From: Arctopsyche grandis
Taxonomy: Eukaryota; Arthropoda; Insecta; Trichoptera; Hydropsychidae
Reading direction: 5' to 3'
DNA: 64,000 nucleotides
Assembly: GCF_051622035.1 (NCBI RefSeq)
Contig: NC_135361.1
Location: 23,863,205-23,927,204 of the forward strand
The notes under the pieces were generated by a model. It made no database searches and was not told where the DNA came from. It worked only from the letters and a program-made list of their open reading frames with translations. The position numbers were made by a program, and so were the translations under genes. Shown here piece by piece: positions 51,356 through 61,854 of the stretch; position 1 is the stretch's first letter, and every line of letters begins with the position of its first letter.

Positions 51356-51731
51356 TGTTTTTTTTTTTTTTTAAATGTATCACCTATCTTTTATATCACC
51401 CATCAGTGAATAGTATTATGTCGATATTAATAATACTACTAACAATACTTTTAAAGAGTTATTCTACCGTTATATGTATGTATGTATGTATAATCGGCCT
51501 CTTATGCCTTAATATATTAGAGTTTATTTAACAGCTTTCTACTTTTTGGTTTTTGTTTGAGTTGATGTAAATTTACCATTATATCTAGCGATAGTCGTGA
51601 TGCTTTACTATCATGGCTTGTTATAAGAAACGCGTTATCAATTTAATGTATTGACTTTAGATATAAAATATCTATATTTTGTTAAACGAAAAAAGGCTTC
51701 TTAAGCAAAAGGTCTCTCACCGAATCATTAA

Positions 51732-52372
51732 CCCTTTGAGTGCTGACGTCTTTGCTGTTGAAAGCCCACCATGCTGAAAATTTCGCCAACATTTCCAAGG
51801 TATAAAAATTGTAGCTAATCATAGATAACAACCGCCGAGGATTTCGAGTTTTGTAAAGGTGTGTTTAGACTCTCTAATATATCTTGCAACAATATAAAAT
51901 AAACAAAAGAAGTCTACTAATGAATGTATTTTTCCAAAACCAGTTCCGTCTTCTTCACTGTCGTTAAAATGTAATGCTCACAATCTAAATGCCAAGCCAC
52001 AATCTAAAATACTCAGCAGTTAGGGATTTCCATCGGGATATTCTGCTGTGGTTATAAATAGTCACCGGAGCCTGAGGGGGCCGTGTATTGTTCAAAGGTT
52101 GTAAATGCATTGTTAAAGGTTTGCCGAACAATGGATAGCTCTGTGACTATCCTACCTCTAGTTATAAATTCAGAAATTCCGGTATAAACCAGTCTTAATA
52201 AACGTTGACAAATGAATGACACGGATTACACGACCCATGTTCAATGCTACCTGGAAAGGCTTAGCGGGTATTATTCTTGTTTGCTTTGTACATGCTCAAA
52301 ATACAACCCCTATCGGCGTTTTTCAAACCCATGGACTTATTGGCTGATCGGCGTTGGTCAGCATTCAAAGGG
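51732..52372. mobile_element. piggyBac-type MITE (TTAA), with nested hAT-like MITE
   Basis: TTAA flanks both ends (51728-51731, 52373-52376). The terminal inverted repeat is CCCTTTGAGTGCTGAC versus its near complement ending ATTCAAAGGG. It is about 540 bp without its nested insertion and is homologous in inverse orientation to 40819-41374. Confidence 0.8.
52060..52161. mobile_element. Small hAT-like MITE, 102 bp, nested in a piggyBac MITE
   Basis: Starts AGTCACCGG and ends CCTACCTCTAG. An exact 8-bp duplication TTATAAAT lies at 52052-52059 and 52162-52169. The interior carries GTTCAAAGGTTGTAAATGC, shared with the copy at 48019. Confidence 0.8.
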
Positions 52373-52419
52373 TTAAGTAGTGTCATTTAAGATATTAGTC
52401 CCATACGATATGTACATAT

Positions 52420-52579
52420 CAGTGGCGTGCGGTGAAATTCTCTCTCTTTTTGTCGTAAAGCCTTACTTAATGTGCGCGAGAAGGATATGACACGAACAGG
52501 CTGTTCCCCTTGTATCCCGCTCGCCACATTAAGCAAGGCTGTACGACATAAAGAGAGAGAATTTCACCGCACGCCACTG
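52420..52579. mobile_element. Palindromic hAT MITE, 160 bp
   Basis: Nearly the whole element is a hairpin: CAGTGGCGTGCGGTGAAATT at the left is mirrored at the right, and the match runs about 55 bp with few mismatches. The 8-bp target duplication GTACATAT is exact (52412-52419 and 52580-52587). Its termini match those of the 750-bp element at 60641. Confidence 0.9.
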
Positions 52580-52604
52580 GTACATATCGTAAATGCATTT
52601 TTAA

Positions 52605-53028
52605 CCAATTAACTGCCACTCGCGACATATTTGATTACCTGTACGCCAGCAATTTTTAAATTAGTTGAACATGCAAAAAAAAATTATTTGACTCGTATGA
52701 TTCGAGGCACCCAGGGGTTTGGTGTGACTTTGCATGCATTTGTGTGACACGTGTTGTTATGCACGGGGGTTTATGGACGTTTCAGATTGATTAAAGGGCA
52801 GCAGTGATGAAATCTGTTGCACTTTTGTTGAAAGAATCCTTAAAAATCAAATCATCGATTTTTTTTATATTTGTAATCAAGTTCGTCCAAAGATGGTGCT
52901 TGTAAACCATTTTTATATGTTAAATATTATACGATTTGAAGAGAAAATCGACGCGAACTCGCCCGTGATACGCTTGCGTACAAGGCAAGTATGCGCGACT
53001 CACGGGTGAGTCGCTGGCGTACAAAAGG
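52605..53028. mobile_element. Candidate TTAA-flanked MITE
   Basis: TTAA at 52601-52604 and 53029-53032. Left interior has CTGTACGCCAGC and right interior GCTGGCGTAC, with CGACTCACGGGTGAGTCG hairpin near 53000. Terminal repeats are imperfect. Confidence 0.5.
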
Positions 53029-53121
53029 TTAAACATTTGAAAATATTCCTGAAATAAGTCTTCAAAAAACCACACCGAACAGATTTTGTCTGATTTTAAA
53101 TGCGCTCGATAACAGTGTATA

Positions 53122-53359
53122 TGTTACAGTCCAAGTGTTCACTCCAGTTTGTTCATGAACATACTAGTTTGTTCACACACGAACTATTGGTTCATATACG
53201 GTTCACATACTATATTGGACTCCCATCGGGTATTGCATGAAAGTTCTAGTTTGTTTGTTATTTTTTTCTTTTGTGTACAATATAACTGGCCAGATTGGTT
53301 GGTGTATGAACAAACTAGCATGCGCATGAATGAACGAAATGTACACTTGGACTGTAACA
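53122..53359. mobile_element. TA-flanked MITE, 238 bp
   Basis: Terminal inverted repeat TGTTACAGTCCAAGTGT with TA on both sides (53120-53121, 53360-53361), suggesting Tc1/mariner-type mobilisation. Repeated GTTCATGAACATACTAGTTT words form inner arms. Confidence 0.75.
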
Positions 53360-53361
53360 TA

Positions 53362-56027
53362 TATAAATCAGTTGAGCCCGTCTTTTAGGATTACCAGATC
53401 TCTTACGAATTACCCCTACTCTATTTCAAGTACATAGATAAACCTAAAGATCAAATATAGAAATTTTCTTTCCTTTTTGTAGGCTTCAAAGTCGCCTATT
53501 TTAAAAGCTACATTTACCATCTCTACCTCATTAACGGATAGATACATTTTACGATAAATTTCATAAGCGTTTTCATATTTGTTACATTTATAGTAACCTG
53601 TACTTGGCTAAGGGATACGAAAAGTGCTACTGATACCTTTGATTGGTGTAATTGTATTGATTCAAACTATGGTTTGCTTTATTGTTTCATCATATACTAG
53701 CACTATATCAGTGATTCATTGAGAAAATGGGTATACCTTCAAACGAGGAAAGTCAAAGTTGTACCTTAAAAGCAGTAGGATTTGCCATTACACAAAGTAC
53801 TTTGCTTATTGGAGATTATTGTTCTGTGGGATAGGGAATTGTTACGTTTCTATAACCCTAATATCTTAACCCATACCACCTGATAAAATGTGGTGAAGTG
53901 TTTTTTCTGTTTTTCTGGATATAATGGTAGGTCTTAATATACGTATGTATGTATCACTGTTATGTAATATTTATTTAGGCATTGTACACTATTTTTCTGT
54001 GATGTATCGAGTGATGCTTTATACATTGCATGTTTTTTTTAATGTATTAATAAAAATCAATTGATTATAAAAATGTATGTATAAAATCGAATGTTCAGTA
54101 TACTGGAAATGTATTACGTCAATAGTTTTATTTGTCAGTATTGCTAAATATGGATAGCCGTTGAACGGGCCAATTAATTGAATCAATTTCTAACCAGAAT
54201 TACATTATTATAATATTGTTATACCCATTGTATATGTAGTATAATATACACATATATGAATTTATGGCTTATTATTGTATTTTTTTGTTTGTTTTGAAAT
54301 TTAATCTACATTTTCATTATTGCTATTTCATATGGGGAAAATATGTATGTATGTTTAATGATAAATTGACTTAATTTTTATTGTGAAATAGGTCTAAAAT
54401 GTGTAAAAATGTTGGCAAGCTTTGTAATTTTTCATATTGAATAATTTTTTTACAGACTATGCAGCATTTTGTCTTTAGATAACGGTGAGACTGAATTGTA
54501 ACGAAATATATTTTCAACCGTTTTTGATGAAAGTATATTTCAACAACAAAATTGAGGCGATAGAAAAATGTTACTTAATTAAATTACAAAATACTGGGAA
54601 TTTTTATTCGTAGAATTATGTAATAACTTTTATTGTAGAATTTCCGTAGTTCGAGTGATTAGATTTTTCATACTGTTCGGTAATATTTACGATTTAGAAC
54701 GAATCATGTTGTTGAATATTTCTAGAGTTGGCTTTATATTGTGCAATTATAGACTGCGTTTGCAAATGTGGTGCTGCTTTATGCTTTATTTTGCTCATGA
54801 GAATGTGTTCCGTACTTGAATATCGTTAGAAACATCGCATTATGAAAACAGTCTGTGCTGAATTTCATTCGCAATCAGTGATGATAAAATTAAAACGTAC
54901 TTTTTAGGTGAGAAGTGCTCTTGATCCCATATGACGTTCGGTGATGGATTTGAGACTGATTTTTGTTCACGTTTCCCGTATAGAAATGAACGTTTTTATT
55001 TGCACATCCTCCATATTTTATTTTTTTGCGAAATCGGAATTTATTACTTCTTATATAAACTCGAAAATGGCATTTATTTTTAGTTTTAATCTAATATTTG
55101 GAACTTTGTGATCTGTACTATAAAACAATATTAATATTTTAGTGTACATACTTAAGAATTTTTATTTATAATTAAGTTTTTTACATACATATTATTTAGT
55201 CAAAATTTTTACTATTATTCTACTTAATTATATATATATATATACATATATATATATACTCTTTGGTTGAGGATTAAATAAATTGTTTTCGAAACAAGCT
55301 CATCTTAAAGTCAAATTTTATATAGCTTCCAGAACTATACAGCTTTTTTGAATAGTTAATATAACGATTTTTAGATTTTATAATAATAAAATGAGTTATT
55401 AGTGCAACCAAGTGCATATCTTCGAACGTGTTGAATAATATTATTTTTGATAAAAAAAATGTACAACATCAAATATGTGTTATAACAATTAACTTTTAAC
55501 TGTAAGAATTCGTTTAAATGTTGTATCAAATCAATTTCAATCGGTATTAATCAATTATTTTTCATGTTTTCATTGTATTTGGAATCATGGCAATAAGTTA
55601 TGTATATGAAGTAACATTAATTTAACTAACGATTCGGCTATAAATTTATTTAAACAAAATATGATTATTTAAAAATGTATCTGTATATATATTTTATATG
55701 ATCTGTAAACTGCCTTCACGTCTAGTGGAACTGAATAAATATATTGTAAAAATACCACTCGTTTTATTACAATTTTTTTTTGTCAATCCTTTTGTCTGTG
55801 CTAATTTTCAATTGTTCGTAGTATTATTTAATATTTTATGATACGAAAAACAAAGCACTTGTATCAGTAATTACACTATATTTGTATATTGCTATTTGCA
55901 AACAATGAATTTTTGCCTACATACATACATTTCTATGTATATATGCGAGTATCTGTAGACCATTTTATGACATCATGAAAAATTCAGTGATTAAAGTTGT
56001 TTAGATTTAATAATTTACATTAAAATA
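53362..56027. other. AT-rich, possible long 3' flank
   Basis: No gene. An AATAAA at 55734 and an AT-rich, TGTA-rich run could be 3' UTR of the PPxY gene, but four transposons lie between. Confidence 0.35.
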
Positions 56028-56249
56028 ATTCGGATGTGACCAACCCATGACTGTATTTGAGAAATATAATAAGTATAAAAACAAAAATCGACAATAACGC
56101 AAACATATACATTCTAACATGCCCTCTATGAGAACAGTTTCGGTTTTCAAAAAAGCAAAATCAGAAAAATATGATAAAAAACAAGAAAATTTATATAATA
56201 ATAAAAATGAACATAAGGAAAAAATTCGGATGTGACCAACCCATGACTT
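56028..56249 (-). repeat. CCGGAAGT-repeat end with a 26-bp direct duplication
   Basis: The sequence GGATGTGACCAACCCATGAC with flanks is present at 56028-56053 and again at 56224-56249, about 196 bp apart. The interval aligns with the reverse complement of 50.42-50.56 kb, where the same motif occurs once (at about 50537). It is the outer end of the repeat into which the LINE is inserted. Confidence 0.6.
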
Positions 56250-56362
56250 ATTTTTTTTTTTTTTTTTTTTTTTTTTATTTATATATATTTTAGCTATCAA
56301 GCTAATTTAAAAAAAAAAATACATCTTAATTATTATACTTAACTCTAAAATTTATAATTAAC

Positions 56363-58510
56363 TTATATGTACTGTCCCTCACAGAGGTGTCTCTTCGCAC
56401 CTCGCAGGAATGCATCCATGTTTTTAGCAGACCTGACGCACTCAGGGAGGGCATTATACATGAGCACACCCCTGTGAAAAACACCCCCAGCCGTCTTATT
56501 CTTTCTTACTCTACTTACAACTAGTTTGTCCTTATTTCTAGTATAAAAACTATGTTTATCTCTATTCCTTATTATATAATCATCAAAATACTTAGGTAAT
56601 AACTTATGATCTAACTTATAAACAAAAGACAATGTACTAATATTTAGACTAATTCTAATACTCATCCATCCTAATTCATCTAACATACTTCTAATACTCT
56701 TAAATCTACTCACATTCAAAATAGCTCTCATAGCTTTATTCTGTATTTTTTGCATTTTTTCTAAATCTTGGCCACTAAACAAATTAAGCACAGTGGCACA
56801 ATAAACCACATGTGGCAAGACAATTGAATTAAACACTAAAATTTTACTTTTTTTACTTAAAATATTTCTTAATCTACATAATACACCAACTTTTCTAGCC
56901 ATTTTTTTTATTATATAGTCAGCGTGCATTTTAAAATTTAGTCCTGAATCTATGTATACACCTAAGTATTTTATATTTTCAACTTTTTCAATTAACTTAT
57001 CATCAATTCTAATTTCATTCAATATATTTTTATTTTTACCATTCAACCACATCATTTTTGTTTTATTCACATTCAACTTTAATTTATTTTCACACAACCA
57101 GTCATTCACATAATTTAATTCTATATTTAAAATCTCAGACATTACATCAACATTCTTTCCAATTATATATATCAATGTATCATCTGCAAACAAATGTATT
57201 TTACACATCTTAATTACCTTAACAATATCGTTTATATATAATATAAATAATAAGGGTCCCAATTTGGACCCTTGCGGCACTCCATGAGGTGTTACAAATT
57301 CAGAGGATAACACCTTATCAATTTTTACTCTTTGCCTTCTATTATTTAAGTATGATTGAAGCCACTTTAATACTATACCATTTATTCCTAACTTATATAA
57401 TTTTTGTAATAAAATATTCCTATCTACTGTCTCGAACGCTCGCTTAAAATCTAGAAAAACTGCTCCAACAACCATGCTAGATTCATCCATCGTCTCCATC
57501 CAATCAGAAACCACCAATTGGATAGCAGTTTCTGTTGAATGTTTCACTCTAAATCCAGACTGTTCCACAACCAAACAATCATTTATACTAATGAACTCTT
57601 TCAATTGAATCATAACGATTTCCTCCAGCATCTTCTCAACAATTGGTAACATATTGATGGGCCTCATTTCACTGGCTTTATGTGTGCCCGTAACCTTTGG
57701 TACCGGTACAATAGTAGACACCTTCCATGCATCCGGGACGGATCCCACTTCTAACGATTCATTTATTAATTTCAGTAACTGAGGTCCAACCATGTCCCAA
57801 GTGTTGATTAAAATATCTAGAGTCAATCCATCCATACTAGAAACTGATTTCATGCCCTTCAATACACCATTTAATCCCTCCATTTCCACTAATTTAAACC
57901 TTTCAAACTTATTTAAACCCAAATTAATATCATCATTCACACTATTATGCCTTGTTTGTATTGAATTAACTATATCATTCACACTATTGATGTAAAACTC
58001 ATTCAATCTTTCAACCATATCCTCTTTATCATTATATACTACTCCCTCGACTTCTAATTCATTCAAAGAAACATTTTTTCCCCCGGAAATCAAAGTTTTA
58101 ATTATTCGCCACATTTTTGTGGGATCTTTTTTTGCACCATCAATATTTCTTTCATGCCAATCCCTCTTCGCATTACGTAAAACATTCACACATTTATTCC
58201 TCTTTCTTTTATACTCTAACCAAGCCTTTTCTAATTGGATTCCATCCATAGCCTTAATAATTTTATATCTTTTATAACTAACATTCTTATCAACTAAGCT
58301 TTCCTTTACTTCCTTGGTAAACCAAGGTTTCAGCTTATGCTTATGCATGATTCTTGTGGTTTTTACGCATTTACTTTTAGAATATGTTATATTACGATAC
58401 ATTATCTCCCACATTTCATTCACACTATCACCATCCTTTCCCCATACACACTCCTTTAACAATTCATTCATCAATTGATAATCAATGTTTTCTCTTTCAG
58501 TCACCTGCAT
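56363..58510 (-). CDS. LINE ORF2 3' part, reverse transcriptase
   Basis: A 715-residue open frame. It contains RT motif LDFKRAF at about 353-359, GVPQGSKLGPLL at about 410-421 and the catalytic FADDT at about 441-445, followed by thumb and C-terminal regions (KYLGVYIDSG). Catalytic Asp residues are present. It is shifted -1 relative to the endonuclease frame and overlaps it by 10 nt; in related LINEs the two form one polyprotein. So this is either a single frameshift mutation or a recoding event. Product role: target-primed reverse transcription. Confidence 0.85.
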   Translation of the reverse strand: MQVTERENIDYQLMNELLKECVWGKDGDSVNEMWEIMYRNITYSKSKCVKTTRIMHKHKLKPWFTKEVKESLVDKNVSYKRYKIIKAMDGIQLEKAWLEYKRKRNKCVNVLRNAKRDWHERNIDGAKKDPTKMWRIIKTLISGGKNVSLNELEVEGVVYNDKEDMVERLNEFYINSVNDIVNSIQTRHNSVNDDINLGLNKFERFKLVEMEGLNGVLKGMKSVSSMDGLTLDILINTWDMVGPQLLKLINESLEVGSVPDAWKVSTIVPVPKVTGTHKASEMRPINMLPIVEKMLEEIVMIQLKEFISINDCLVVEQSGFRVKHSTETAIQLVVSDWMETMDESSMVVGAVFLDFKRAFETVDRNILLQKLYKLGINGIVLKWLQSYLNNRRQRVKIDKVLSSEFVTPHGVPQGSKLGPLLFILYINDIVKVIKMCKIHLFADDTLIYIIGKNVDVMSEILNIELNYVNDWLCENKLKLNVNKTKMMWLNGKNKNILNEIRIDDKLIEKVENIKYLGVYIDSGLNFKMHADYIIKKMARKVGVLCRLRNILSKKSKILVFNSIVLPHVVYCATVLNLFSGQDLEKMQKIQNKAMRAILNVSRFKSIRSMLDELGWMSIRISLNISTLSFVYKLDHKLLPKYFDDYIIRNRDKHSFYTRNKDKLVVSRVRKNKTAGGVFHRGVLMYNALPECVRSAKNMDAFLRGAKRHLCEGQYI

Positions 58511-59190
58511 ATTTTTAAGTCCTCCTTACTAAACCGCTGTCCCAAAAACATGTTGACAATAGAATGGTCTCCTATTCTCGGTACATCTTTCACCTCACAC
58601 CGCAGATCCATTATATTTGTTATAACCAAATCAATGAGAGAGCTTGATAAATTATTCACTCTCGTTGCTTCCGTCACTTTTTGTTTAAAACCCAATTCAT
58701 TTAACCAATTTCTCAACTTTTTTACATAAAATTCTTCTGTCTGTAACCAATTAAAATTCCAGTCCCCAAACATAATTATATTTTTACTCACATCTATACT
58801 TCTTTCACTCAATTCTTCTAAAAATTTAAGAAATCTTCCACTTCTACCATTCGGAGAGCGGTAAATTACTAGCAAAAACACAGTAACTCCATTCACAAGC
58901 AGATCCACACCAATTGTCCAAAACTCACCATCAACCTTATTAACTATTACATTACCGTAACTTAAATCATCCCTTAAATACAATAGTACCCCACCCGTAT
59001 GTCTAGAATTAGAGTCACATCTCAAAACACAATATCCATCTATATTCAGCTCAAAATCTTCAAAATCACTAGTTACATGCGTTTCACTTAAACCTATAAA
59101 TAATGGTTTTTGACTTACAGTTAAACTCCAAACCTCATCCTTGTGAGCAAAAAAACTTTGTACATTTATACCGATACCTTTTGGTGGTTG
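58501..59190 (-). CDS. LINE ORF2 5' part, AP-type endonuclease
   Basis: About 229 open codons follow the ORF1 stop in the same frame. Visible endonuclease landmarks are LSETH (near the start), YRSPNG, GDWNFNW, SSLIDLVITN and GDHSIV, which match the catalytic and metal or DNA-contact motifs of LINE APE domains. The endonuclease fold appears to begin within about 10 codons of the stop (INVQSFFAHKDE). No ATG precedes LSETH, so translation probably depends on ORF1. The frame ends at TGA 58503-58501, just inside the start of the RT frame. Confidence 0.8.
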   Translation of the reverse strand, partial: QPPKGIGINVQSFFAHKDEVWSLTVSQKPLFIGLSETHVTSDFEDFELNIDGYCVLRCDSNSRHTGGVLLYLRDDLSYGNVIVNKVDGEFWTIGVDLLVNGVTVFLLVIYRSPNGRSGRFLKFLEELSERSIDVSKNIIMFGDWNFNWLQTEEFYVKKLRNWLNELGFKQKVTEATRVNNLSSSLIDLVITNIMDLRCEVKDVPRIGDHSIVNMFLGQRFSKEDLKICR

Positions 59191-60264
59191 CTATATATTA
59201 TTATACTTAATTCTATTTCTCATTAATTCTATATTTCTTTTATATACACTGCACTTAGTGTCCAACGGTCCGTGATTTGTGTTCAAATTTAATTTTAATT
59301 TATTATTACTTTTAAAGCAATTATTACATTTTATTATTTTATTGTTACATCCCTCGCTTTTGTGCCCTTCTTCTCCACATTTCGCACATGTCACCTTGTT
59401 TCTACAATCCACCGCTTTGTGATTAAATCCGTAACAATTTAGACATCTTAGAATATTAATTTCTTCAAAAACCCTACATCTATCCCAATTTATATTTACT
59501 TTTCCATCTTCAATAAATCTTTTAAATGTATTGCAATCTACTTCCACTATCGCATTATATTTATTATTTTTTCTACTTTTCCATATTTTTAACACCTTCA
59601 GTTCACCATCATTTATAACTTCTTGATTTTGATTCATCAAACACTCAGCCAACTGTTCACTTGTAAGTTCCTCCGACATATCTACAATTTTAATTTTGGG
59701 ATTTTTTAATTCCCCTCTTTTAACATTATAATTCTCCCCTAATTTATTTTCTACTTCTTTTATTAATTTAATACTATCCTGTGCACTGTTACACGTTACA
59801 GCAATGCCCCCTTTACCGATTTTTTTAACCCCTTGTATTCCTATTTTTAGTTCCTTTGGTTTTATTAAACTTTTGAATTCCTCCTTTGTTTTGTCCGTTT
59901 CTTGGATTTTTTTCGGAACAATTATTGTTATGTCTTTATTATTCTTCTTAAGTGCATTTGCATAACTATTTTCACTCTTATTTACACTTTTTAAAATGTT
60001 TAATTCACTGTTGGTTTTTATTATATTTATGTCTTTTTGTATATTGTTTTTCAAATTTTTAAATTCACTTCTTAATTCACATATTACATCCAAAAATTGT
60101 TCCTTATCATTATTTTCATTTTCACAAATATATTCAACTAATTTTTTTACTGATGTAATTAAAAATGTCTTATTGTCATTTGATATACTGTTAGTTTTTG
60201 TGGTCAAAATGTCCATAATTTTTTTTTCAATTGTTATTACTTCACTTATGCGTTCTGATGCCAT
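59191..60264 (-). CDS. LINE ORF1, Gag-like zinc-knuckle protein
   Basis: A 357-residue, Lys/Asn/Glu-rich protein. Residues 40-100 are likely coiled coil. A segment at about 138-160 (KIGIQGVKKIGKGG) resembles the domain before the knuckles in insect Jockey/CR1 ORF1 proteins. Three zinc knuckles follow at about 274-287 (CLNCYGFNHKAVDC), 293-306 (CAKCGEEGHKSEGC) and 313-338 (CNNC...H...C). The product should bind LINE RNA and form ribonucleoprotein particles. It ends in UAG at 59193-59191, and the downstream endonuclease continues in the same frame without an ATG. Confidence 0.85.
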   Translation of the reverse strand: MASERISEVITIEKKIMDILTTKTNSISNDNKTFLITSVKKLVEYICENENNDKEQFLDVICELRSEFKNLKNNIQKDINIIKTNSELNILKSVNKSENSYANALKKNNKDITIIVPKKIQETDKTKEEFKSLIKPKELKIGIQGVKKIGKGGIAVTCNSAQDSIKLIKEVENKLGENYNVKRGELKNPKIKIVDMSEELTSEQLAECLMNQNQEVINDGELKVLKIWKSRKNNKYNAIVEVDCNTFKRFIEDGKVNINWDRCRVFEEINILRCLNCYGFNHKAVDCRNKVTCAKCGEEGHKSEGCNNKIIKCNNCFKSNNKLKLNLNTNHGPLDTKCSVYKRNIELMRNRIKYNNI

Positions 60265-60420
60265 TATTATACACTTAGAACGTACACATAATTATATATT
60301 ACAAATTTATTTTTAATTTTTTAATTGTTACAATTTCGTTGTCCAAATCGCCACACACGTAATCAACGTCTGTACACGATCACGACACTTTCTCAAGATG
60401 AAAGCCTTTCGCCTGTAAGA

Positions 60421-61475
60421 TATTGTTCAAAATTTTTTTATTATTTAATATCACCATAAATATTATAAACATTGAATATCAAGAAGATAAAGATAATCTA
60501 AAAGGTCAGAATAAAATAATCAAACATTGTTTTTAAAAAAAATTACTACTTCCAGCTTAAGAATTATAACCAAAACCTAATCCACCCCTAAGTTAGTACA
60601 CAAAGCAAATATAATTTTTATAAGCTTTATACGTTCAGTGCAGTGGCGTGCGGTGACTTTTCAACCAGAGGATGCTGTCCAAAACACGATGAGTTTATTT
60701 TTTTTAATTTTATTTTATTCCTCCAAACATTGTCATATTTATATTTATTAAAATGTCTTTGATATGTTTTCGTGTTTTATTGAATGAATATTAAATATTG
60801 GTGTGGGTTTGGGGCTCTTAACAATCTCTTTTTCATTATATGGTAGAGAAGCAAATGTCCTTTTTAGTATATTTTTAATTAAACAATTGCAATTATTATT
60901 AAGAACGGCGATAAATATTAATTTAGGACGTAATTAATTACAATAAAATAATACATGTAAATAACTTAGGACGTAACGTACGAAATATCAATCAACAAAT
61001 CAAGTGAAAGTCCATACATAAAAATCGAATCAAGTCCATACATACGAAAGGAGAATTTGCTTCCAGACCAAGTGTCACGTGAGCAAGACGGCTGTAGCTC
61101 ACTTGTGCGCATGCGCAAAAGATTTGTAAAGAACTTCAGCATCCAAGGCAATACGAACTTGGTGTGAAACATGCATCGGTTCCGCAGACGGCTACGGCCT
61201 TTCAATGGGGACGTTCGATCATGCCAATTTTGGATCACTCAAAAGATCGTATATATCATAATCACGTAATCAAAAATAAATGAAAGAAATAAAACTAAGA
61301 AATTCAGAAAACAAGTGGTATGGAAATATTTTTGACGTAAATTTTAAGGGATGCGCAGCATCCACAGCATCCATGGACGGCACGCCACTGGTTCAGTGGT
61401 ATGGAAAAAATCGTTTGGTCACAACCTTTTTCACTTTTCTAAGAGGAAAATATCCCACTTTCAGTTAATTTAATT
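60421..61475 (-). repeat. Second copy of the CCGGAAGT-periodic repeat, interrupted by a hAT element
   Basis: 60425-60632 and 61391-61475 align in reverse with about 50000-50350. The same A/T-rich words appear and then the CTTCCAG core near 60550 and CCCACTTTCAG near 61455. The gap is the 750-bp hAT element. Confidence 0.55.
60641..61390. mobile_element. hAT non-autonomous element, 750 bp
   Basis: Ends are CAGTGGCGTGCGGTGA at the left and the inverted GGCACGCCACTG at the right. The 8-bp target duplication GTTCAGTG is exact (60633-60640 and 61391-61398). No transposase is recognisable inside; a 90-codon minus frame at 60966-61238 has no known motif. Confidence 0.85.
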
Positions 61476-61854
61476 TAATGATTTTTTACAAGGCTCTTTT
61501 TATTATTACAAGGCTCTTTTATATTTTAATTCGCTAACGATTCAGGTGAAATTCCTACATTCTTCCGATCGTTTTGAAACTTTGACTTTTTGCGCGGTTT
61601 GGTAAACGATAGATATTTAAATCAATTCCGCCAATACGATGGTGAAAAATTATCATAATAGACACGTTTAAAAATGCAAATATTTTGGTCATCTTGACGT
61701 TTAGTGGTCAGTAGCCAGCGCTGAATGGAGGCAGCTGGTTGACCGCACATCATAGTCACGATCCTCAGTGATGAGGGAACCGACAGCAATATAGCCAGCG
61801 CTATATGTTTGACATTCCGCCACCCTCTCGTTTTATTTTAATTGTTTAAACGGT

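Larger units (their letters stand above)
56250..60420 (-). mobile_element. Nearly full-length CR1/Jockey-type LINE
   Basis: A minus-strand non-LTR retrotransposon of about 4.2 kb. A short 5' leader (60420-60265) is followed by a Gag-like ORF1, an apurinic-type endonuclease, a reverse transcriptase and a short 3' UTR. It ends in an A tract of about 28 (T run at 56250-56277 on the plus strand). Most reading frames are open, which indicates a recent insertion. It sits inside a minus-strand copy of the CCGGAAGT-periodic repeat: sequence on both sides of the LINE aligns with the copy at 49.3-50.6 kb. A clean target duplication was not found. Confidence 0.85.

Noticed and set aside
60966-61238. 90-codon ORF inside the 750-bp hAT element
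   Set aside because: No transposase motif; probably chance.
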